The notes below the pieces were generated by a model. The model was not told where the DNA came from. It ran no database searches and saw only the letters and a list, made by a program, of their open reading frames with translations. Position numbers and translations under genes: made by a program. From Chrysomallon squamiferum (taxonomy: Eukaryota; Mollusca; Gastropoda; Neomphalida; Peltospiridae): 64,000 nucleotides of DNA. Positions 26,789 to 38,591 of this stretch are shown piece by piece. Each line of letters begins with the position of its first letter. Position 1 is the first letter of the stretch. Where the stretch lies: positions 2,979,412-3,043,411 of the forward strand of contig CM022679.1 in NCBI GenBank assembly GCA_012295275.1. Reading direction: 5' to 3'.

Positions 26789-27045
26789 TAATTAATTAAT
26801 TTTTTTATATTTGTTTATTATATTTCTTATTTTTATTTATTTTTATTTTATTTCTATTTTTATTATTATTATTTATTTTTTTTTTTTTTTTTTTTTTCCA
26901 GACACCTAGATGAACTGAAACTGAAACTCGTTCTTCTGTTCTGTATAACTTTTCTTTCAAGGACAAGGAGCAGACGGCGTGGGATTCTAGTCTTCTTGTA
27001 ATAAGCACGACGCTCATGTCTGGTTGTTGGGAATTTTCTCCCCTG
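24940..27045. other. Centre of the inverted repeat, left part: microsatellites and unique DNA
   Basis: Contains (ATT)n at 24985-25085, a pure (CT)n tract at about 25189-25248 followed by (TA)n, (GCAC)n/(CA)n near 25512-25540, poly(T) at 25861-25908, (TA)n at 25969-25993, poly(A) near 26363-26383, (ATT)n at 26728-26790 and poly(T) at 26877-26897. Two islands of ordinary complexity (26400-26580 and 26900-27045) have no recognised product. Confidence 0.6.
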
Positions 27046-29250
27046 GTGTAGACCAGCAGACGACTTCCGGCTCAAATTTATCTGCAACATCTTCTGAGTA
27101 GGTATCATCCTCGACAGTTACCAGTCTGATAAACTTCACTTCATGCCAGCATTCTTATTCGTAGTGCAGCTTTGAATCCATTACGAATCGGCAGCGTTAA
27201 ATGACTAAGTGATTGCAATGTCTTTGAAGATTTTGAAACTGCATATTTTAATGAACCTCTCCACTGCTTCATAGATGATCGCTTTGGTTTCACATACAAC
27301 CAAATAAACTGAAAATAATTTAATGTTTAAGATTTTATTATTTTATTATTATTATTTTTTATTATTATTATTATTTTATTTTTTTTTTATTTCTAAAACT
27401 GACTTCATATCATAAAACAGCAAATATTTCTGATCTAAGGTTAACTGGAAATAATCACAGCTGGAAATATTTAAAAATATTTTTGTGTTGTTTATCAAAG
27501 AAACGGACATTTTGTTTTCAAAATATTTTGTACATTCCGTCGTACTACACACCAGCAGATGATTTCTGGCTCAAATTTATCTGCAACATCTTCTGAGTAG
27601 GTATCATCCTCGACAGTTACCAGTCTGATGAACATCACTTCGTGCCAGCATTCTTATTCGTAGTGCAGCTTTGAATCCATTACGAATCGGCAGCATTAAA
27701 TGACTAAGTGATTGCAATGTCTTTGAAGATTTTGAAAGATTTTAATGAACCTTGTATTTGAATGCAGCTTTGAATCCATTACGAATCGGCAGCGTTAATT
27801 TTATTTTTGGCTAAAATGATTGCAAATGTTTTGAAGATTTTAAAACTGTTGGAAATATTTTAATGAACTTTTTCCACTGCTGTTTATAGATGATCGGACA
27901 TTTTGTTTTCAAAACATACAACCAAATAAACTGAAAATAATTTAATGATTAAGATTTTATCATTATTAGTTTTTATTTTTTTTTCGTAAAAGCTTTGAAT
28001 TCATTATAAAACAGTTAAATGACAAATATTTCTGATCTTTGAAATTTTAACTTTAAAATATCACTGCTTCACAGATGGAAATATTTACAAAAATCTTTTT
28101 GTTTACGATTTTGTTTATCAAAGAAACGGACATTTTTTTTCTTTCAAAATATTTTGTATCATAAAACAGCAAATGTTTCTGATTAGGTTAACGAAATAAT
28201 CTGGAAATATTTTAAAATCTTTTTGTACGTTGTTTACAAAGCAGACATTTTGTTTTCAAAATATTTTGTACATGCCGTTGTTCTACACACCAGCAGATGA
28301 TTTCTGGCTGAATTTTATCTGCAACATCTTCTGAGTAGGTATCATCCTCGACAGTTACCAGTCTGATGAACTTCACTTCGTGTCAACATTCTTATTCGTA
28401 GTGCAGCTTTGAATCCATTACGAATCGGCAGCATTAAATGGCTAAGTGATTGCAATGTCTTTGAAGATTTTGAAACTGCATATTTTAATGAACCTCTCCA
28501 CTGCTTCATAGGTGATCGCTTTGACTTCACATACAACCAAATGAACTGAAAATAATTTAAAGTTTAAGATTTTATATTATTATTTTTATTATTTTTTTTT
28601 TTTTTTTTTCTTCTAAAATTGACTTCATATCATAAAACAGCAAATATTTCTGATCTAAGATTAACTGGTAAATATCACAGTTGGAAATATTTATAAATCT
28701 TTTTGTATGTTGTTTATCAAAGAATCGGACATTTTGTTTTCAAAATATTTTGTACATTCCGTCGTACTACACACCAGCAGATGACGTCTGGCTCAAATTT
28801 ATCTGCAACATCTTCTGAGTAGGTATCATCCTCGACAGTTACCAGTCTGATAAACTTCACTTCATGCCAGCATTCTTATTCGTAGTGCAGCTTTGAATCC
28901 ATTACGAATCTGCAGCGTTAAATGACTAAGTGATTGCAATGTCTTTGAAGATTTTGAAACTGCATATTTTAATGAACCTCTCCACTGCTTCATAGGTGAT
29001 CGCTTTGACTTCACATACAACCAATTAAACAGAAAATAATTTAATGTTTAAGATTTTATATTATTATTTTTTTTTTACTTTTTATTATTATTATTTTTTT
29101 TTTTCTTCTAAAGTTGACTTCATATCATAAAACAGAAAATATTTCTGATCTAAGGTTAACTGGTAAATATCACAGTTGGAAATATTTATCAAAGATACGG
29201 ACATTTTGTTTTCAAAATATTTTGTATATTACGTCATACTACACACCTGA
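27045..29250 (-). repeat. ~490-bp direct tandem repeat, about four copies
   Basis: The marker string gtaggtatcatcctcgacag occurs at about 27099, 27599, 28337 and 28818 (spacings about 500, 738 and 481). Each unit contains accagcagatgatttctggc, the marker, cattcttattcgtagtgcag, attacgaatcggcagc, a variable (ATT)n/poly(T) tract and acggacattttgttttcaaa. The second unit holds an extra internal partial duplication. Read on the minus strand, a short frame (HEVKFIRLVTVEDDTYSEDV and on) is open in every copy, but stops flank it. Not a known family to me. Confidence 0.87.
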
Positions 29251-30000
29251 TTTTTATAAAATTTCGCACAGTCTCAGATATTAAAAATATACAAATATAA
29301 AAACCACAGCAAACTAAAAAAATATTATTTAAGTACCTAGAAACAGATTTTGTTTTAAGAAATAGGAATTGTCTGGTAATGTTTATATATAAATTGTCTT
29401 TTCATCTTGGATAAATTTATCTTCTGTATAAACTCATTGTAGCATTCCTGTCATTTTTAAAATTATTTTATTTTATTTATTTTTATTTACTTATTTATTT
29501 CAGTAGACTAATGTAAAATTTATCTACTATTAAATTTTGTATTTAATTAACTGAAGACAACAAAACATGTAAAAATGTACGTTATAATTCAGAGAGAAAG
29601 AAAAATGAAATAAAAAAATATCAAATCCTGAATAAGAGTTTCTTTTTATTTTATATTTAAAATTAAATTGTATTTGATCAAACACACCAAGGGACAGTTA
29701 AAATAAATAAATAATAATAATAACAATAATTGTGCATATTTTATTGAAGTAAATTCAATCTGAATAACATTTTCCAATGACAGTGCACATAAAAAAGTAT
29801 TTATTGTTTCCTTCAATTTGGACCTCTTCTTTAAATACCGAGGTATGTTTGTTAAATTATGATTCTTAAAATTTTGTCTTCTGTTCGTTTTAGAAAAAAA
29901 GTGAATAAACAAATAAACAGGAAAAATGAACATCAATAAAATTTGTAACAAAACTAATAATAATGTGGTTTAATACGGTGTATTTTACTGAAATAAATGA
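29250..30000. other. AT-rich spacer between tandem array and right arm
   Basis: No gene recognised. Contains (ATTT)n near 29465-29500. The minus-strand open frame 29646-29951 is AT-rich and shows no domain. Confidence 0.5.
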
Positions 30001-30806
30001 ACTCTATGCACATTCGAAAATACTTTTTATCGATCGGCCGAAAATATCCGAGTTAAATTATCGAGAATTAACGAAAGAACTGCGGAAACGTCAAGAACGA
30101 ATCAAACGAAGTGTAAATCCGCAGGTAAAAATATGAAATAATTTTGCAATTATCAAGCCCAAAGCTATCCTGTTGCTTACACATTTTTGCACCTGCTTTT
30201 TTTAATAATATTAAACAATAAATATAAAGATTTTATACTAAACATTATACCAAATGGAAATAAAATAAAATAATCAACGTGAACATTGTTTTCGACACTT
30301 TAAATTTACAAAACTGAACGTTACACATGCGCTTTAGTGGATTATTAGAGTGATAAACTGAAACTAGAAGTTATTTGCAAAATATTTTAATCGGCTTTTC
30401 TAGTAAAATATTCATATCAAATTTTAAATGAATTTAATTTCAGACAAAAGAAACACAGACTAGTGCCATTTTAACGGACTGATGTTACATTTCTCTTGCG
30501 TTCTCCGTCACGTCCGCTTCAGCGTTTATAAATAACGTCGTCACGGGCAACCAATTGTGACTTTCAGAAACCAGTTTTAACGTGTAAGAGGTTCTCGATC
30601 GGAAATTAAGTTTAGAACTTGGCATTCAGGGTACTTTCATCAAATTCGGCAATGTTTCTGAAAATATAGAATCCGATCTTCATTATTTTGGCGAACCGTC
30701 TAAATCAGCGTCCAAATGTTTGAAAAAAAAAAAATGCTTTTAATCATTTCGGCCGACGCTTCTAAATTTCTTTTGTATTTTTTTTTTCTCATTTTTTGTT
30801 TACTTA

Positions 30807-30853
<47 letters not shown>

Positions 30854-31733
30854 TTGATTTTGATTTTGATTTTTTCATGTCATTTTTTTTTTTATCCTTC
30901 CGCATATTATTGTTATTATTATTTTGATTTTTATTCTTAAATTGTTTAGTAATTTTTTCATTTTCATTTTTGTTTTATTTTTTATCCTTCCGCATCATTA
31001 ATACAACAGGAATACACCTTACTTGGAAGAAATTAGAGAGAAGAGTCAAGAGATGGAAGATCCCACTGCCATTTTCCTGCATACAAACAGCTTCTTCATA
31101 TAACTTTTTCTGTCCTTTTATTTTTATTTATTTATTTATTTTATTTTATTTTATTTTATTTCAGTATTTATTATTATTATTTTTATTATTATTTATATTA
31201 TTATTATTATTGTTATTATTATTATTATTTTATTATTTTTTTTATTTTTTTATTTTATTTATTTATTTTGTTCTGCAACACGCATTCAGCATGAATACAC
31301 CCCACATGGAGGAAAGAAGACCAAGAAGAAGAAAGAAGATTAAAGAGATGCCATTTTCCTGCATACAAACATCTCCTTCACATAACTTTTTCTGTCCTTT
31401 TATTTATTTCATTATTTTTATTTCATTATTTTTATTTCATTATTATTATTTTTTGAAATTTTATTTTATTTTTATTTTATTATACATTTTATTTGTATTT
31501 TATTATATTTTAATTTAATTTAATTAATTTAATTTAATTTAATTTTTTTTCTTCTGCAACATACATTCAACATAAATACACCCTACATGGAGGAAAGAAG
31601 ACCAAGAAGAAGAAAGATTCAAGAGATGCCATTTTCCTGCATACAAACATCTTCACATAACTTTTTCTGTCCTTTTTAAAAAAAAAAAAAAATATTTATT
31701 TATTATTATTATTATAATTATTATTATTATTAT

Positions 31734-31768
<35 letters not shown>

Positions 31769-31797
31769 AATTATTATTTATTTTTTTTTTTTTTTTT

Positions 31798-31840
<43 letters not shown>

Positions 31841-32401
31841 TCTGCAACATGCATTCAACATGAATACACCCTACATGGAAGAAAGAAGACCAAGAAGAAG
31901 AAAGAAGATTCAAGAGATGCCATTTTCCTGCATACAAACATCTTCTTCACATAACTTTTTCTGTCCTTTTTTTTCAAATTTATTTATTTTTATTTTAATA
32001 TGGTATTATTTTTTTTTAATGAAAATTTAATCCTTTTTTTTTAAATATTTACTTATTATTATTTTTTTATTTTTTATTTTTTTTTATATTTTTTTAATAA
32101 TCCTCACCATTATTTTTATAATTTGTACCTTAAATGCAGCAACAGTGAGTCACCTGGTGAGTGATGATACCCCCACCTCAGAGTGGCTAATACAGGAACT
32201 CATACTTGAAAATGTGTTTCTGGGGGACTGTTCACCCAAGGTACAGAACATAAAACATAAATCATGAAATAAAACAAATGAAACAAAAAGATTTGAGGAA
32301 GAACGACAAGATGATGAAGACAAGATAATTAAAATTAAGAATGAAAATTTCTATTTATCCACTATTGCATTTACAATAACAACCAAAAAAAAAAAAAAAA
32401 A

Positions 32402-32432
<31 letters not shown>

Positions 32433-32620
32433 AGAACAAACATACAAAATTAATTATAATAAAATAAAATAACAATTCCACCCATCAAAAACAAACAAGA
32501 ATCATTCAGCATTAAATGAAAATAGACAATGAAGAATTTTGAGTTGACAACAACAACAACAATAATGATGAATACAATACCATAAGAGAAATAACTTAAG
32601 AAAAAAAAAAACACACACAT
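30000..32620 (-). repeat. Right arm of the large inverted repeat
   Basis: Reverse-complement partner of 22550-24940. The order of modules is mirrored: inner exon-like patch at 30010-30115, block at 30460-30770, four ~130-bp modules (30983-31970), then the highly conserved outer block 32101-32255. Poly(A) at 31738-31767 followed by poly(T) at 31780-31838 sits between the last two modules. Confidence 0.85.
30983..31970 (+). repeat. Four ~130-bp modules in the right arm
   Basis: Copies at 30983-31120, 31271-31401, 31551-31676 and 31840-31970, all on the plus strand, mirroring the three minus-strand copies of the left arm. Spacer DNA is (ATTT)n, (TTA)n and homopolymer runs of differing length. 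The copy number differs between arms (3 versus 4). Confidence 0.87.
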
Positions 32621-35284
32621 GCAACAAATTACAAAATTTTGATGAAACATTAAAATTTGTTAAAATAATTCACTTTACTTCCTTAAAATTATCATCATTT
32701 GTAAATTATCAATATTTGTTACTTTTCTACATCAGTGTTGAAACACACACACGCACACACACACACACACAGGCACATGCACACACAGTAACATACATAC
32801 ATATATAAAAATTATGTAAATAAATATAAATAAATAAATTATATATTAACAATAAAATATTATTTTATATCACTGCATCAGACAGGAAGTAATTATAGAG
32901 TACCTGATGTCATGCAAAAAATAATAAATATATAATTTAATGAAAATACTTCTTTAAAAAGTATTATGCACGATGTCATGTTTTCTTTTCTTTAAAAAAT
33001 AAAATGTTATGTTAAGCATTTATGCTTGTGTCAGGGATAGGGTCATATCAACTATTACACTGAAACTGTGCAAATTCTAATGTTGTCTTAGGAAATATTA
33101 GTGCTAGCTCACTGAACTGAACCAAAGTGAAAAGCAGTGTGTGATATGTTTAGCAAGCCTAATTGATACTAAACACTTTTCCTCAAGTTTCACTTATTAC
33201 TATTACCAAATTTTGACCTCAAATTTGCTTTATACATAACACTCAATGGAAAATGTTTTGTAAATACATTCCTAAATGATTGTTTTCTTTTATCTCATTA
33301 AATTTTTAAACAAATGTGTGTTTTAGTGCATGCGGTTTGTAAATTATTACTCTTTATTTTTCACTATGTTGTATAAAAATGACTGAACACCATTTAACAT
33401 GTAACATTTTTATTGTAAACCATAAAGCTAACATAAAAAGAAAAAGAAAACCACACCTAAAACTAGTTGACAATTTAGTAACTGAAAGCACAATATTACA
33501 AAAACATCAGTGACATAAATATAATATGCATAAATAGATTTTAAAAACATTTTAAATTTTGATATGTATTTAGCTTACAAATATTTTATTTTATTACTTT
33601 TTAGGCAAAAATAAATTACAACATTTCTGATTTTTAACAATGCTTTTTTATCATTTTACTTGAAAATACATTTTCATAAATAAAATAATTTAATTTTTTT
33701 AAATTCAATAACTAATTGTGTTAGCAACAAAAGTTTCTAAAATAAACAGTTTATTTTAAATATGTACCTATAAAAATATTTAAATATTTCTGATTGGATA
33801 TTAAAAAACAAATAAATAAAAATTTAAAATATATTTTGCGTCCAATATTACTGAAGTACCCTTCTGTAATGTCTAATGTCAAGAAAAAAATATTTAGCTC
33901 CAAAATATTAATATTAAATGAACATAAATATTTACAAAACTTTGGATAAGCTCTCAAATATTATGCATATAAAAAAAATAATTAAAAAAAGGTTTCACCA
34001 TTTTAATAAAATTAAAAAAAAGAAATGAGATGCTTTTGATAAAGGGAGTCATAAAATGTAAATTTATAACTTTTAACAGGAAATGTATCAACACCACAAA
34101 AAACAAACTAATCTACATGTTACTAAGAGTAACAAGTAGGCTTCTCTTTATTAAATAATTTGACAAATAAAAATAGAATACTTGAAATAACAAATCTAGC
34201 CCCAAAAAATACTTTGCCAAGAGTTAACATCAAAATCTGGAAAATATTTTGTTATAAAGGAGTTAAGAAATTCAAATGGCAGTTCAAGATGGTAAAATAA
34301 AAGTATACAAGCAAAAATTGTCCTTAATAATTTTAACAACAAAAATATTCATAAATATACAGACACATTAATAAGCAAAAGCTTAAGGGAAAATAACAGA
34401 AAAAACCATGTAAAAATAACAGGATAATATTTGTTATGACTTGGAATGTTGAACACATGATGTAGTGAACGCACTGGAGAAAAGTATCAGTGGAAACAAA
34501 TAACAAAATTTCACTGTAGAGGGGCGTTCTAACTAAATGACTTCATTCACTTTTTTGTATGTTCAGGTGTCATATAAAATTTGTTAAAAAGAAGTAAAAC
34601 TCTCTTTTTTTTTCGCATTTTAGAAGACCACTGTCTTAATAAGCTCCTTTTTTTAACAAAGCTTTGATGTAACTTAACAATACATTATTCTGTTTCCATT
34701 TTGTTGAATGTTAACTTAGAAAATAAAAAATCATTCTTCTCATTAAAAAAAATAAATAAAGTGTCATAATTATTTACTGGGATTTTAAAAGTAATAACAG
34801 TATACATGATATGCTTTGCTATAACATTTTAATAATTCAAAAAATTTCTGAATAATTTGGATGTAAATTTAACACTGTATCAAAATTATGTGTGTTAGTT
34901 ATATTCATTAGTTTTAGCACAATAAAAATTAACATTTTCTTGCAGTATATACCAAAACAATAAATACTGTGTAACATTATTTTCTCTGAAGTCTATAATC
35001 ACATATACAAATTCTGATAAATACAAACATATACTACAGTAGTAGTGTTTATTAACTACTGCACTGTATTTATAAAATAAAATATACATACAGGGTACAA
35101 GAAATAACAATAACAACAGCAGTAACAATAACAATAATAATAACAATAATAATTATAATAATATTATAAATTTGTCTGTTTGTTTTTTTTCCCAAAAGTT
35201 ATGTTTGTTCATTTTCATAAAATAATACCTTGACAGTGTAGAAAATGTACTTAAGTTTTTTGTAAATAAGTAGATTTTAATATG

Positions 35285-35320
<36 letters not shown>

Positions 35321-38300
35321 AAAAAAAAGTATTATAATTTGAAAAAGAAAAAAACAAGGAAAAAAAAAAAGAAATTAATGAATAAATGATGGTTTGAATT
35401 TAAAACACTGATTTAAACTTTATAACATCAATTTAAACTTTATATTATTGATTGAACCTCACAATAAATACCACCAAAAATTTAAAATACACCTTACAAA
35501 ATGTAAAAAACTAATTTTCAGATTCTCCTTGCTGAAATTTATCTTATTTCAAACATGTTTGGTCAGTCATTATTTTAATATATTCTGCTCTTAAATATTA
35601 ACAAACTGTAAGAATCAAAAACAAATTTAAAATACTCATTCACACTTTACTAGAACAATTTTGCCTATGACATCACAGTACAAATAATTCAGCTTCAGTA
35701 AAATAAATATATAAAAACTAACACAATATACAAGATTAATTCTGAAATCTAGATATAAATTATCTATTTGGTAAGCTTGGCCGATAGGTAGGCAAATAAT
35801 AATATGCTATAGCACAGTATTGGATCTTCGTATTAAGTTATAATATCAGTTTCTATATGATATAAGAAATAAATGTAATAATAAAAATGAAACAACCTGA
35901 AAAGGAATTAAAATGAATTTCTTAATCTTATAATTATATGTGCAAGCTGAATACATTGGTAGGTATGTATAGTTATTTTGATATATCATAGCATCTAACA
36001 GGAGCATCTGTTAAATTCAGTTTTTTAAAACACAATTATCACTGGACTAGGAAAAAGACAAAAAAAAAAAAAAAATATATATAGTTTGCTTCAAAAAGGA
36101 GAAACTCATAAATCACACAGGTAATATTCTTAATATTTAATTCATTCTTCATACATCCAGTTACATTTGATCAGAAATTCAGTCAGATCAGCAGCCATAA
36201 TCAAAATATTCTACGAACACTTTCTTTTAGACGTTTTAAAATTTGTTAAAGAGATCACAGAAAAATGATATCTTGGAAAAACTAAAATATTTTTGGAAGA
36301 AACAATTTTCATAATTTACACATTTAAACAAGTGATAATAAGTACAACAAAGTTAAATGTTTATTAATTATTTTTCTGATTTATTTGTAAATAATATTCT
36401 TTTATCAGTAACAATGAGATCAATGAAATAAAAATGAATAATAAATATGTATCTTTATTTTTATTTAAATATTTGTTGTCTAGCATTAATTAATATATAA
36501 ATAAAATTTTAAAGTCTTAGTTAGTCTCTGTATATACACAACCATCTTTATTTGATTTCACAATATAATCCAAAATGCTTTACTAAGTATAAAAAACCCA
36601 GAATAGTGAACCATGCATTGCTGAGATCCAGAAAAAGATTACAAATTACAAAATACAATAACAGTAATATGTACCATAAAATCCTGATGCTGAACTTGAA
36701 TTTGAATCAAATTGGTTTATTTCCTTTCTTTTGTTGAGGAAAGTACTTTAAGTAGATATGTATGTAATTAAATTAAACTAACACAGAGTTCTATTTAAGG
36801 ACACTATGCATAACTGTAGCACTGATTATTTTATAGTTGTACTAATCAGAAAATACATCACAATTTATAAATTTAATTATAAAATCTACATCTGACTGTT
36901 TCAGCTGGGTAAGAAGCCCAGATAATGGAGTTGGTTATTCAACTCTAGTATTATCATCTCTAATTCCAAACAAACAAAACAAAAAACAAATTGCTGCAGT
37001 GAAAATATACTGTTATAATAAAACATTAAGATCTTTTACATACACACACAAACCCAGATAACATATTTGACTAAACTTTTTTGTAATATATTGAACTGTC
37101 TGTAATGTATCTGTGTGCCTCTACTCCAATATTTTCTAGTAACACAAAAAAAATTATGGTAGATTTGAGGATATTTCTTCTACTTTTCCTTTTTCAAACT
37201 ATTATTTGCTTCTTCTATAAATATAATTATTTATATTTTAATTCTTAAAAGTAACAAATGAACTATTACCCTAGATGAGGTAGTTTTGTTTTAACTATTT
37301 TAACTAATTTAAATAGTACATATATATATATATATATATATATAAATCACTACAACTAGAAATAAATCTTTGGTTCTTTGGTTCTTGCATTTTTAAATTT
37401 ATAAAATATTAACAATGAAAACAAAGGAAGACTGTTCTTGAGCCATTTCATCTTTAATATTCCTTTAATAATCTGATTATCATTTCACTTTCTTATATTT
37501 CTTATAGAAATGCATTTTTTTATTTTTAAACAACAAATATATAACATCACTATAATGTGTAACATTAACTAACATAGAAATAATAGTTACAATTGTTGTT
37601 TTTGGGGGGGGGTTAAATAAAAATATTTTTACAAATTTCTGATGACAGTTTTTTTTCTGATTGATTTTGCCCTATTTATTCAGTTCTCAAAAGTGTCAAT
37701 GGAAAAATGAAGTCAGATTAAATATCATTTAAAAAATATTTGCCATTTTGTGAGTTTTATATGCCTTAGTCATAATTTTCAAGACTATTCTTAATTAATA
37801 TTCAAAAACAAATATTTAAAATATATTTTTGGAATCTGAAACAGTTTGTTAAAGACCACAACATAAACACAAATATACATATTCATACATGCAAAAATAG
37901 TCAATAATTTGTTTTTCTTTAAGCACGAATAACTGCATACACATGTATTATAAACACTTTTATTAAAATGTGCTATTTTGTTTAAAATATAAATAGTGCA
38001 CAAATAAAATATGAATCTATTCATTTCAATACTTTTAATGTCTTATCTTTTTTTTGCTTTTTATAAAATGTTACCAGAAAAAAAAAAAAAATTATAATTA
38101 TAATTCTGCTGTTGTTTTAAATTGACAATTCTTTGATCTGCTTGGATATTCAAATGCTCATGACAAATATGAACACTGTAGACATAAAAATATTTTTAAT
38201 GATTCTTTTCACTTGTTAAATAGTCAGAACAGCTGTCTGTATGACATAAAAATTAGAAAAAAATAATAATAATAATTTTTGGGTACAGATATGCATCTAT

Positions 38301-38591
38301 AATAAGCCTGTGTTAAATTTTCTATAGATTTTAAAATTATTTTAATTTTATTTATAGATATTCTGTTTAATATTTTAAAAATATTATTAAACAGAAATAG
38401 ATATTTAGTTGTCTGAAGGCTCCCAATATCTGGTTTATTTTTCCTATGTCAGAAATCTTAATAACTTCAAACCATAAATACCATGTAAAACTTGAATAAG
38501 AAGTAATTAAAATTAAAATACTTTGGTGTAGTACTGCACTTCATTCTGAAGCATTGCTTTTCACTTCCTTCTGTACACAGTTCTCTCTGTT
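32620..38591. other. Downstream / 3' region of PITPNC1, AT-rich, no gene seen
   Basis: No coding exon recognised on either strand. Holds (CA)n at 32748-32771, (TA)n at 35287-35314 and 37319-37344, (ATT/AAC)n at 35105-35165 and a short G-run at 37604-37612. The part next to 38592 is presumably the 3' UTR of the minus-strand gene. The poly(A) site cannot be assigned. Confidence 0.55.

Noticed and set aside
30970-31518. 182-codon plus-strand open frame in the right arm
   Set aside because: Same situation: modules plus simple repeats, no domain. Open mainly because TTA/TTT-type repeats lack stops in that frame.
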